A stretch of 53,614 bases of DNA from Gemmatimonadota bacterium (lineage in GTDB: Bacteria; Gemmatimonadota; Gemmatimonadetes; Longimicrobiales; Gaopeijiaceae): positions 1 through 53,614 of the forward strand of contig VXQO01000038.1 of the NCBI GenBank assembly GCA_009838975.1, given 5' to 3'. Of this stretch, positions 8,952 through 16,512 are shown piece after piece; the stretch's first letter is position 1; each line of letters begins with the position of its first letter. Both the position numbers and the translations under genes were made by a program. The notes below the pieces were generated by a model, which worked only from the letters and a program-made list of their open reading frames with translations, was not told the DNA's origin and did not search any database.

Positions 8952-11150
8952 GTGAACCCGCGCCCGGAGCCGGCAACCGGTAGCTCCAGCGAAGGCCTGC
9001 TGTTCGAAATCGATCCCGGCGGGATCGGTCTGGCGACCTTCGACGATCCCGCGAGGGGCCAGAATGTCCTGACCCTGGAGGTCATGCGGACTCTGGAGGA
9101 TGTGGTCACCGAGGCGGATGCGGCCGCGGCGGATGGCACCCTTTGCGCCCTGATGTTCCGGTCGGCCATGCCGGGCTCGTTCATCGCCGGGGCCGACGTA
9201 AACGCGATCGCCGCGGTCGACGATCCGGCTGAAGGCATTGAAGCCGCGCGGCAGGGCCAGACGCTCTTCGGGCGGATCGCGGCGCTCCCCGTTCCCACCG
9301 TCGCGGCGATCCGCGGGATCTGCCTCGGCGGCGGCACAGAGTTGGCGCTCTCCTGTGACTACCGGGTCGCCGACGACGGGGATCGTACCCGCATCGGTCT
9401 GCCGGAGGTCCTGCTCGGGATTCTACCGGCGTGGGGCGGCACGACGCGCCTGCCGCGCCTGGTGGGGCTGTCGGCCGCGCTCGACCTGATGCTCACGGGC
9501 AAGCCCGCCCGGGTCTCGAAGGCCCGCCGTATCGGACTGATCGACCGGGTCCTGCCGCGTGAGCAGTTCGAGGAGCAGTGCCTTGCGCTGGTACGGCGGC
9601 TTGCACGGGGAGAGGGGCTGCCGCCGACCCGCAAGGGCCGCCGCCGCACCCTGGTCGGCCGCCTACTGGATGGTACGCCCCCCGGGCGCGCGCTGGTCCT
9701 GAGGGCCGCCGCCAAACAGGTTCGCAAGCGCACGGGTGGCAGGTATCCGGCACCGCTCCGGATCCTCGATGTCGCTCGGAAGGGAGTGCGTGGCCCGGTC
9801 GCTGCGACCCTCGAACACGAAGCCCGTGCGGCGGGCGACCTGATCACTTCGCCCGAGTGCAAGAACCTCCTGTTCGTCTTCCAACTGCGCGAGCACGCGC
9901 GCAAGGCGCCCTGGGCGCAAGGGGGCCGTGCGAAGCCGGTCGTGCGCATGGCCGTGCTCGGAGCCGGGCCGATGGGGGGCGGCATCGCGCAGGTTGCGGC
10001 GTACAACGGGATCCGCGTGCGCATGAAGGACATCCGTCACGAGGCGGTGGCAGGAGGACTCGCGCATGCGCGCTCGGTGTTCGACGGCGCTGTGCGCCGC
10101 AGGTCGCTTCGGAAGCGTGACGCGGATGCGCGCATGGGATTGATCTCGGGTGGGGTAGACTACGCCGGCGTGGGATCGGCCGACCTGGTGGTCGAGGCGG
10201 TCGTGGAGCGCATGGCGGTCAAGCGCGCCGTGCTTCGCGAGGTCGAGGGTGTGGTGGGGCCGGAAGCGGTGATCGCAACGAACACGTCGTCGCTGTCCGT
10301 GGACGAGATGGCGGCAGCGCTCGAGCGCCCCGAGCGGTTCGCGGGCATGCACTTCTTCAACCCGGTCCATCGCATGCCCCTCGTCGAGGTGGTGAAGGGG
10401 GCCGCGACCGATGCCGACACGGTGGAAACGGTCGCCGCGCTCGCGGTCCGGCTGGGCAAGGTCCCGGTCGTGACGCGCGATGCGCCCGGCTTCCTGGTCA
10501 ACCGGGTGCTGGGGCCCTGCCTCAACGAGGCCGGCCACCTGTTGAGCGAGGGGTGGGACGCCCTCGCGGTCGACCGGGCCTGGAAGCGTTTCGGGATGCC
10601 GATGGGGCCGTTCCGCCTGATCGACGAGATCGGGATCGACGTCATGTCCCACGCCGGCGAAGCCATGGCGCAGCAGTTCGGAGAGCGGATGGCGCCCGCG
10701 GCCGCGCTGGTCGCTCTCGCCATCTCCGGCCGGCCGGGACGAAAGGGCGACAAGGGTTTCTACCGCTACGAAGGCGGACGGGAGAAGGGGTTCGATCAGA
10801 CCGTGTACGCCGACATGAAGCTATCCGGGACGCGGTCTACCCCCGACCAAGGGCGCGTACAGGACCGCCTGGTGTTCGCGATGGTCAACGAGGCGGCAAG
10901 GGTGCTCGAGGAGCAGGTCGTGGGATCGGCCGCGGACGTGGATCTGGGCATGGTAATGGGCACGGGTTTCCCTCCCTTCCGTGGGGGCCTGCTCAAGTAC
11001 GCGGACGACCGGGGGCCCGCAGAGGTGCTGCGCTCGCTCGAGGTGCTTGAGGTGACGTATGGCCACCGCTTCGCGCCCAGCCCGCTCGTGCGGGAGCTCG
11101 GCGAGTCGGGGGAGACGTTTCACGGGGCGTTTCCGGCTGGCCGCGAGTGA
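8952..11150 (+). CDS. Fatty-acid oxidation complex alpha-like: enoyl-CoA hydratase / 3-hydroxyacyl-CoA dehydrogenase fusion
   Basis: 732 residues, two catalytic modules as in FadJ/FadB. The N-terminal crotonase domain has both catalytic Glu (GGGTELALSCDYR and GLPEVLLG), unlike the crotonase at 483-1304. The central NAD domain begins VLGAGPMGGGIAQVAA and carries NTSSLSVDEMA, the His of GMHFFNPVHRMPLVEVV, and DAPGFLVNRV. Two C-terminal helical domains follow. It should catalyse the hydration and NAD-linked oxidation steps of beta-oxidation; no thiolase partner is adjacent. The GTG start at 8952 lacks a strong ribosome site. The stop overlaps the next gene (GTGA). Confidence 0.93.
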   Translation: MNPRPEPATGSSSEGLLFEIDPGGIGLATFDDPARGQNVLTLEVMRTLEDVVTEADAAAADGTLCALMFRSAMPGSFIAGADVNAIAAVDDPAEGIEAARQGQTLFGRIAALPVPTVAAIRGICLGGGTELALSCDYRVADDGDRTRIGLPEVLLGILPAWGGTTRLPRLVGLSAALDLMLTGKPARVSKARRIGLIDRVLPREQFEEQCLALVRRLARGEGLPPTRKGRRRTLVGRLLDGTPPGRALVLRAAAKQVRKRTGGRYPAPLRILDVARKGVRGPVAATLEHEARAAGDLITSPECKNLLFVFQLREHARKAPWAQGGRAKPVVRMAVLGAGPMGGGIAQVAAYNGIRVRMKDIRHEAVAGGLAHARSVFDGAVRRRSLRKRDADARMGLISGGVDYAGVGSADLVVEAVVERMAVKRAVLREVEGVVGPEAVIATNTSSLSVDEMAAALERPERFAGMHFFNPVHRMPLVEVVKGAATDADTVETVAALAVRLGKVPVVTRDAPGFLVNRVLGPCLNEAGHLLSEGWDALAVDRAWKRFGMPMGPFRLIDEIGIDVMSHAGEAMAQQFGERMAPAAALVALAISGRPGRKGDKGFYRYEGGREKGFDQTVYADMKLSGTRSTPDQGRVQDRLVFAMVNEAARVLEEQVVGSAADVDLGMVMGTGFPPFRGGLLKYADDRGPAEVLRSLEVLEVTYGHRFAPSPLVRELGESGETFHGAFPAGRE

Positions 11151-11761
11151 ATGTGAAGGGCCGCCCGGTCGGGATCGTGCTCGCGGCGGGGGCGTCCTCG
11201 CGAATGGGTGCCCCGAAGGCGCTCCTCGAGGCCGACGGCGTCACCTTCGTGGCCCGGCTCGTGGAGACGCTCCGCCAGGGGGGCTGCGCATCGGTCGTGG
11301 TGGTGGCCGCGGCCGGTTCCGGAGCCGTGGCGTCCGAGGTGGTGCGCTGCGGGGCCCGTCTGGTGGTGAATCCGGAAGGCAGGGGTGGCCAGATCGGCTC
11401 GCTGAGGGCGGCGCTCGACTTCCTGGGCCAACTTGACGAACCCCCCGCCGCGATGGTGTTTACGCCCGTGGACAACCCCGCCGTGACGTCCGACACGGTC
11501 GGCAGGCTCATCGAAGGCTGGCGGGTGTCGCGAGCTCTCATCGTGATGCCCCGCCACGGAGAGGAGCGCGGTCATCCGGTGCTGGCCGACATGACGATCG
11601 CAGACGAGTTCCTGGCGACGGGGCTGGCGGAAGGGGCCCGCACCGTCGTTCGGCGCGATCCCGCGCGCGTCCTCGAGGTGCCGGTCGACGATGCCGCGAC
11701 GGTCGACGACATCGATACGCCGCGCCGGTACCGCGATCGGTTTGGAGGGAGCCACGGATGA
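11147..11761 (+). CDS. MobA-like NTP transferase (molybdenum cofactor cytidylyl/guanylyltransferase type)
   Basis: 204 residues. The N-terminus GIVLAAGASSRMGAPKALL is the nucleotide-binding signature of the MobA/MocA family, which attaches CMP or GMP to molybdopterin, and TPVDNPAV is the metal-binding segment. Members next to XdhC genes are usually MocA-type cytidylyltransferases serving xanthine-oxidase-family enzymes. The GTG start overlaps the upstream stop and the stop overlaps the XdhC start. No molybdenum hydroxylase subunits lie in the window, so the client is elsewhere. Confidence 0.88.
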   Translation: MNVKGRPVGIVLAAGASSRMGAPKALLEADGVTFVARLVETLRQGGCASVVVVAAAGSGAVASEVVRCGARLVVNPEGRGGQIGSLRAALDFLGQLDEPPAAMVFTPVDNPAVTSDTVGRLIEGWRVSRALIVMPRHGEERGHPVLADMTIADEFLATGLAEGARTVVRRDPARVLEVPVDDAATVDDIDTPRRYRDRFGGSHG

Positions 11762-12591
11762 AGCTGTCGGCCGCGCGCGTAGCCGCTCGGGTTCTGGAGG
11801 CGCTCGAGATGGGGGAGCGCATCTACACGGCGGTGGTGGTGGACTCGGCGGATCGATCGATGATCGGGCGGCGGTGGTGGCTTTCGGGCAGGCGCAGCCG
11901 GGGCACGCTGGGCAACCCGGCGCTGGACGCGGCGGTGGCCGGGGCGGTGCCGTCGCTCTTTCCCCCAAGGGAATCCCGTGGTGCGCTGAGCCGCGATTTC
12001 GAGTACCGCGACGGCGAACGCACCATGACCGCCCGGGTCTACCTTGAGCTGCACGGGCCGCCGGCGCGGATGGTGATCGTCGGGGCGGGGCATATCGCTA
12101 TTCCGTTGGCCCGTATGGGGTCCATGCTGGGGATGCGCGTCGAGGTGCTGGACGACCGCCCGGAGTTCGCGTCGGCCGACCGCTTTCCGGATGCGGACGC
12201 GGTGCGGGTGATCGGTTTTCGCGATCCGTTCGCGGCAACGGCGCTCGGGCCCTCCGACCACGTGATTCTGGTGACGCGGGGGCACAGCTTCGACTACGAG
12301 TGCCTGGTGCGGCTGCTGCGCATGGAGGCGCCGCCCGGCTATATCGGGATGATAGGGAGCAGGCGGCGGGTGCGCGCGACCCACGAGCAACTGGCGCGAG
12401 AGGGGTTCACCACGGAGGATATGGGGCGGGTGCGGGCGCCGGTGGGCCTGGACCTCGGCGGGCAGACGCCGGCGGAGATCGCGGTTTCGGTCGCGGCCGA
12501 AATCATCCTGTTTCATGCGGGCGGCACGGGAGTGCCATTGGTCGAGAAGGAGCGGGTCGTGGAACGTTTCTTTGGCGGGGAGGGCGCGTAG
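11758..12591 (+). CDS. XdhC family protein with Rossmann domain
   Basis: 277 residues. Residues about 1-90 are a divergent XdhC/CoxI N-terminal domain. From about residue 104 the sequence MVIVGAGHIAIPLARMGSML begins the XdhC Rossmann domain, with IGMIGSRRRV and LDLGGQTPAEIAVSVAAEI as in XdhC. XdhC binds molybdenum cofactor, helps sulfurate it and hands it to xanthine-dehydrogenase-type enzymes. It overlaps the cytidylyltransferase by 4 bases and abuts the next, single-domain CoxI gene. Confidence 0.9.
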   Translation: MKLSAARVAARVLEALEMGERIYTAVVVDSADRSMIGRRWWLSGRRSRGTLGNPALDAAVAGAVPSLFPPRESRGALSRDFEYRDGERTMTARVYLELHGPPARMVIVGAGHIAIPLARMGSMLGMRVEVLDDRPEFASADRFPDADAVRVIGFRDPFAATALGPSDHVILVTRGHSFDYECLVRLLRMEAPPGYIGMIGSRRRVRATHEQLAREGFTTEDMGRVRAPVGLDLGGQTPAEIAVSVAAEIILFHAGGTGVPLVEKERVVERFFGGEGA

Positions 12592-12921
12592 ATGGACGAG
12601 AAGGAAGTGATGGCCCTGCTGGCGAGCCTGGAGGAGCCTGCGGTTCTGGCCACGATCGTGTCGGCGAAGGGGTCGACGCCGCGGAAGACGGGTGCCCGGA
12701 TGCTCATTGGGCGCGACGGCGTGATCGCGGGGACCGTCGGGGGCGGGTGCGGCGAGGGCGAGGTGCTCACGGCCGCCCAGGACCTCTTCGACGGCGGGCC
12801 TCCGACCACGGTGCGTGTCGACCTCACCGACGACTTCACATCGTGGAGCCCGGCGGTGTGCGGCGGGATCATGAACGTGTTCATCGAGCGCGCGAACCCA
12901 GAGCGTTTCGGGGACGTTTGA
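12592..12921 (+). CDS. Stand-alone XdhC/CoxI domain protein
   Basis: 109 residues covering only the XdhC_CoxI N-terminal domain: TIVSAKGSTPRKTGARMLI, then GTVGGGCGEGEV with the conserved Cys, and AVCGGIMNVFIE with a second conserved Cys. The ATG follows the previous stop with no gap. Together with the preceding gene this gives two N-terminal-type domains and one Rossmann domain, which suggests a two-protein insertion complex for a molybdenum enzyme. The short length is natural for this split form, not a truncation. Confidence 0.88.
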   Translation: MDEKEVMALLASLEEPAVLATIVSAKGSTPRKTGARMLIGRDGVIAGTVGGGCGEGEVLTAAQDLFDGGPPTTVRVDLTDDFTSWSPAVCGGIMNVFIERANPERFGDV

Positions 12922-13502
12922 CCGCACTGCCCCAACCGGGATCCTGGGTCGACATCCGCTACCGGCGGCTCGGACGGGCCGCCGAGACCTATCGGCAGTT
13001 CGTGCTCGAGAGCGGACCGGCGGGGATCGTCACCTTCCAGTCCCATACGTCCATCCAATCGCCCGCGTGCGTCGACGGCGCGACGATTCTGGAACCGGGC
13101 TCACCGGTCATCTGGTTCACCTTCCCCCGCGCGTGGCACGACATCGGGCTCTTCCACAGGACCGACGGCACGTTCACGGGGGTGTACGCCAACATCCTCA
13201 CGCCGGTGGAATTCGTGGGCGAGGGCGCGTGGGCGACGACCGACCTGTGCCTCGACGTCTGGGTGCCGCCCGGGGGTCGGGCGCGGCTTCTGGACGAGGC
13301 TGAGCTGGACGAGGCCGAGGCGGCTGCGCTGGTCGACCGCAGGCTGGCCGGGCGGGCGCGGGCCGAGGCGGCTGCGTTGCTGGGCGGTCATCGGGCAGGC
13401 AGGTGGCCGCCGGGCCTGGTGGGGGAATGGTCGCTGGAGCGGGCGCAGGCTAATCCCGAATCCGCCTCACCTCGGGCAACGTCGCCACGAAGATCACGGT
13501 GA
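12918..13502 (+). CDS. DUF402 domain protein
   Basis: 194 residues. The DUF402/FomD-like barrel signature is clear: ARAWHDIGLF, GVYANILTPVEF, TTDLCLDVWVPPGG and LLDEAELDEAEAAALV. Family members include nucleoside tri/diphosphate phosphatases, but many are uncharacterised. The start is a TTG at 12918 overlapping the CoxI stop (TTGA); no other start precedes the conserved N-terminus. The last 53 bases overlap the oppositely transcribed VKOR gene, and the encoded tail is Arg/Ser/Pro-rich and probably not part of the fold. Confidence 0.82.
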   Translation: MTALPQPGSWVDIRYRRLGRAAETYRQFVLESGPAGIVTFQSHTSIQSPACVDGATILEPGSPVIWFTFPRAWHDIGLFHRTDGTFTGVYANILTPVEFVGEGAWATTDLCLDVWVPPGGRARLLDEAELDEAEAAALVDRRLAGRARAEAAALLGGHRAGRWPPGLVGEWSLERAQANPESASPRATSPRRSR

Positions 13503-13938
13503 TCAGGATCGCCGAGGCCACGCAGTAGCGACACCACGCCTGGATGACCATGGCCTCGAGGTAGGTCAGGTACGCGCTGAAGAGCACGCCCACCAGCGCC
13601 CCGGCGAAGAGCAGGAAGGCGATCGCTCTGGAGCCGGCCAACGAGGCCTGCAGCCCCGCGATCGAGAGCGCAAACAGCGCCAGGTAGCCCGCCAGCCCGA
13701 CGGCGGACACCGGCACGGGACCGATCCACGCGTACTTCGACGACTGCACCAGCCCGCACGCTCCGCTCCCGCAGGGAATCGGCGGAACCCACCCCATGTT
13801 GTTCGCCACCAGGTAGAAGGCGAGGAACACCCCGATCAGGGAAAGGACGGCCGCGATCATTCGGTTGACCGGGCCGGAGGCCGGGGAGGTGGCTGGCGCG
13901 GACTCCCCGCCGCCGGAGTTCTGCGACACGTCGGTCAA
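13450..13938 (-). CDS. Vitamin K epoxide reductase (VKOR) family protein
   Basis: 162 residues with four membrane segments after a low-complexity cytoplasmic N-terminus. Seen: the loop Cys pair Cys56/Cys61 in CGSGACGLV, the conserved Ser/Gly segment VPVSAVGLAGYLALF, and the active CxxC Cys136/Cys139 in CRYC. Bacterial VKOR re-oxidises DsbA using quinone, replacing DsbB. It directly follows a DsbA-like gene with a 4-base overlap, which fits exactly. The 3' end overlaps the DUF402 gene by 53 bases. Confidence 0.93.
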   Translation of the reverse strand: MTDVSQNSGGGESAPATSPASGPVNRMIAAVLSLIGVFLAFYLVANNMGWVPPIPCGSGACGLVQSSKYAWIGPVPVSAVGLAGYLALFALSIAGLQASLAGSRAIAFLLFAGALVGVLFSAYLTYLEAMVIQAWCRYCVASAILITVIFVATLPEVRRIRD

Positions 13939-14612
13939 TTCTGGCTTATTGCCTCCACGGCCTGCTGGACGTCGATGAACTGGAAGCCGCCGAGCTTCTG
14001 GAAGGGTGGGCCTCCGTCGTGAACGAAGATGTTCGGGGTAGCGGTGACCCCGATCCTGACCCCCAGCTGCAGGTTCGCGGTGACCACGTCCGCGTGCATG
14101 TCGCTATCGAGGCACGCGTCGAAGGCCCGGGTATCCAGATCCAGGTCGTCGGCCAGGTCCTTGAAGTGACCCACCGGGCTGTTCGGCACCGACCACTCGC
14201 GCTGTGTGCGGTAGACCTCGTCGTGGTATTCAAAGTAGCGGTCCTGGTCGCCGGCGCAGCGGGCAGCCCGCGCTGCCACAAATGAGTGCGGGAGGCCGGC
14301 CGTCGGAAAGTCATAGTAGACCAGCTTGGCCTGACCCGCCTCGATGTAGGCAAGATCCAGCTGGGGCTTGACCTGTAGCGCAAAGATCATGCAGGCCGGA
14401 CACTGGTAGTTCCCGAACTCCATGATCGTGATCGGAGCGTTCGGGTCGCCGTACACGATGCCCTGGGCCAGGTCGACCAGCTCCGAATCCGACATGTCCG
14501 GGGGCAGGTCGACCGGTACGCTCGCGGCGGAACCGCCGCCCCGGATCGTGAGGGCGACGACCACCACGCCGACCACGCCCACGGCGCCGAGAATGATGTA
14601 GAAGTTCTTCAT
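13935..14612 (-). CDS. DsbA-family thiol oxidoreductase, membrane-anchored
   Basis: 225 residues. One N-terminal membrane anchor (about residues 4-24), a short linker, then a thioredoxin-fold DsbA domain. Active site Cys71-Pro-Ala-Cys74 (YQCPACMIF) with the cis-Pro loop VTATPNIFV. It should introduce disulfides in exported proteins, with VKOR as its re-oxidant. ATG 14612 was chosen because GGAG lies 9 bases upstream and a proper anchor follows; an upstream ATG near 14720 would add a non-hydrophobic extension. A perfect 8-base dyad (14712-14731) lies about 100 bases upstream. Confidence 0.92.
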   Translation of the reverse strand: MKNFYIILGAVGVVGVVVVALTIRGGGSAASVPVDLPPDMSDSELVDLAQGIVYGDPNAPITIMEFGNYQCPACMIFALQVKPQLDLAYIEAGQAKLVYYDFPTAGLPHSFVAARAARCAGDQDRYFEYHDEVYRTQREWSVPNSPVGHFKDLADDLDLDTRAFDACLDSDMHADVVTANLQLGVRIGVTATPNIFVHDGGPPFQKLGGFQFIDVQQAVEAISQN

Positions 14613-14711
14613 GATTGCTTGCTCCAGCTGGCGTTGCCCGGGGCGCCCGGCTCCATCTCGAAGCCTGGGCGGGACTCCGGAAAAATGGGCCGTTCCGGGT
14701 GCGCGGACAAT

Positions 14712-14731
14712 ACTAAACATTTTTGTTTAGT
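14712..14731. promoter_or_regulatory. Perfect 8-bp dyad, possible operator of the dsbA-VKOR unit
   Basis: ACTAAACA, four T, TGTTTAGT: two perfect 8-base arms in an AT-rich island within GC-rich DNA. On the leftward strand a -10-like TAGTAT overlaps its 3' arm and a weak CCGACA lies upstream, so a bound dimer would cover the promoter. The factor is unknown. Confidence 0.45.
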
Positions 14732-14781
14732 GTCGGTGATTCCGGTCCAAACGGGGTTCGTACGCACCGAGGGAACGCTCC

Positions 14782-15465
14782 TCAGCGGGGGGTGGTGAGT
14801 ACGTCGATCACCGCGTGGGTGTCCGCAAGTCCCGTCAGCACCCGGTCCGCACCCGTCGCGCGCAACGCGGCCACCGAAAACCGTCCCGTGGCCACCGCCA
14901 CCGTCGTCGCTCCGATTGCCTTGCCGCACTCCACGTCGCGGGGTGTGTCGCCGATGACCACGGCGTCCGTGCCCTGGAATGGGCGTCCCCAGTGCGCCGC
15001 CGCGCGTTCGAGCGCAAAGCGCGGCAACTCGTTGCGCGACTCGTGATCCGACCCGAACGCGCCGATCGGAAAGTGGTGCCACAGTCCAGCGGAAAGCAGC
15101 TTGAGCCGCGCACCCCCTTCGACGTTGCCGGTAACGAGGCCCAGGAAGACATCGTCCCGAGCGGCGAGGGCGCCGATCAGTTCGGGGACACCCGGCAGCA
15201 CGGTGACGGGTTCGGCCTCGATCCTGGCCTCGAGCTCCGCCACGTACCGCTGCCAGAAGTGCGGCAGTCCGGCCTCGATGTCGCCGGCCCCCCGGCCTGC
15301 GGCGGTCAGGAGTTCGCGCAGCAGGAGCGGGTCGGTCTTGCCCGCAAAGTCGTGGTTGGCGAGCGGTCCCGTGGTGCCGAAGGTGCCTTGCAGCGCGGCA
15401 CCGAACGCGGTCTTGCCGGGTCCTCCGATGGTGAGCGTGCCGTCGATGTCGAAGAGGAGGAGCAT
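14782..15465 (-). CDS. HAD-superfamily phosphatase (phosphoglycolate-phosphatase-like)
   Basis: 227 residues. Motif I is LLFDIDGTLT (nucleophile and general acid Asp); motif II is LGLVTGN; motif III/IV is VIGDTPRDVECG with a helical cap between motifs I and II. It probably hydrolyses a small phosphomonoester in the cytoplasm; phosphoglycolate or a related sugar phosphate is typical for this subgroup, but the substrate cannot be read from the sequence. It is leftward, 54 bases after the PLP dehydratase, and likely in the gyrA-dehydratase unit. Confidence 0.88.
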   Translation of the reverse strand: MLLLFDIDGTLTIGGPGKTAFGAALQGTFGTTGPLANHDFAGKTDPLLLRELLTAAGRGAGDIEAGLPHFWQRYVAELEARIEAEPVTVLPGVPELIGALAARDDVFLGLVTGNVEGGARLKLLSAGLWHHFPIGAFGSDHESRNELPRFALERAAAHWGRPFQGTDAVVIGDTPRDVECGKAIGATTVAVATGRFSVAALRATGADRVLTGLADTHAVIDVLTTPR

Positions 15466-15519
15466 GGGAGCGGGGCGGCGGCGGGCGGCTGGGGAGCGGG
15501 CGTGGGGCGTGCGGGCGCG

Positions 15520-16512
15520 TCAGGCCGCCTGGTCCGGGGCGGCGGCGAGAATGTCGCCGAGCAGCGATGTGTCGAGGTTGCCGCCCGAGATGACCGCGCA
15601 GACGTTGCGGCCGCGCGCATCCACGCGGCCGGAGGTCAGTGCGGCGATGGTGGCCGCGCCCGAGTACTCGACCACGAGCTTGCGCCGCGTGAGGAGGTGG
15701 GCCGCCGCGCGCCGGATGTCGTCGTCCTCGACGAGCACCACGTCGTCCAGGAACGCGGCTGCGTGGGCGTAGGTGAGGTCGCCGGCGCGCGTCGGCGCGA
15801 GGCCGTCGGCGATGGTGTCGATCCCCGGCAGCGTGGACGGTTCCCCCGCATCGAGTGCGCGCCGCATGGTCGGCGCCCCCGTCGGCTCGACGCCGATCAC
15901 CGAAGCCTCGGGCTTCAGCCGCCGGAGCGCCGCCGCGCACCCCGCCATCTGTCCCCCGCCCCCGATCGGCACGAGCAGCGTGTCCACCTCGGGCCAGTCC
16001 TCGAAGACCTCCAGCGCCACCGTCCCCGCGCCCGCGATGATCCAGGGATGATCGAAGGGCGGGACCATGACCAGACCTTCCGCAGCGGCGATCTCCTCGG
16101 CGCACACCCGGCGATGCTCGGACGTGGTTCCGGCGAACTCGACCCGCGCGCCCAGCCGGCGGGCGCCGTCGCTCTTGACCCGGGGCGCGGTGGTGGGCAT
16201 GACGACCACCGCACGCACGTCCTTCATCCCGGCGGCGTACGCCACCGCCTGCGCGTGGTTCCCCGACGAATACGTGATCACGCCTCTCGCCAGATCCTTC
16301 GGGGTCAGGCGCGCCATGAAATTGCACGCGCCCCGGGCCTTGAAGGCGCCCGCCTTCTGCAGCGACTCGCACTTGAGCCGGATCTCGCCGCCGACCGCCT
16401 CCGACAGATCCGGGTCGGGAATGAGCGGTGTACGCACCACGGTGCCGCGAATCCGCCCGGCGGCGGCCTCGATCTCGGCCAGCGGAACCAGCCGGTCGCT
16501 ACTGGTCGTCAT
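15520..16512 (-). CDS. Threonine/serine dehydratase-like PLP enzyme
   Basis: 330 residues, fold-type II PLP enzyme. Lys58 in [10 protein letters not shown] is the Schiff-base lysine; [10 protein letters not shown] binds the substrate carboxylate and [11 protein letters not shown] holds the phosphate. There is no C-terminal ACT-like regulatory domain, so it is the catabolic (TdcB-like) or racemase-like form rather than feedback-regulated IlvA. The ATG at 16512 overlaps the last 14 bases of gyrA; longer starts inside gyrA are possible but add no conserved sequence. Confidence 0.88.
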   Translation of the reverse strand: MTTSSDRLVPLAEIEAAAGRIRGTVVRTPLIPDPDLSEAVGGEIRLKCESLQKAGAFKARGACNFMARLTPKDLARGVITYSSGNHAQAVAYAAGMKDVRAVVVMPTTAPRVKSDGARRLGARVEFAGTTSEHRRVCAEEIAAAEGLVMVPPFDHPWIIAGAGTVALEVFEDWPEVDTLLVPIGGGGQMAGCAAALRRLKPEASVIGVEPTGAPTMRRALDAGEPSTLPGIDTIADGLAPTRAGDLTYAHAAAFLDDVVLVEDDDIRRAAAHLLTRRKLVVEYSGAATIAALTSGRVDARGRNVCAVISGGNLDTSLLGDILAAAPDQAA

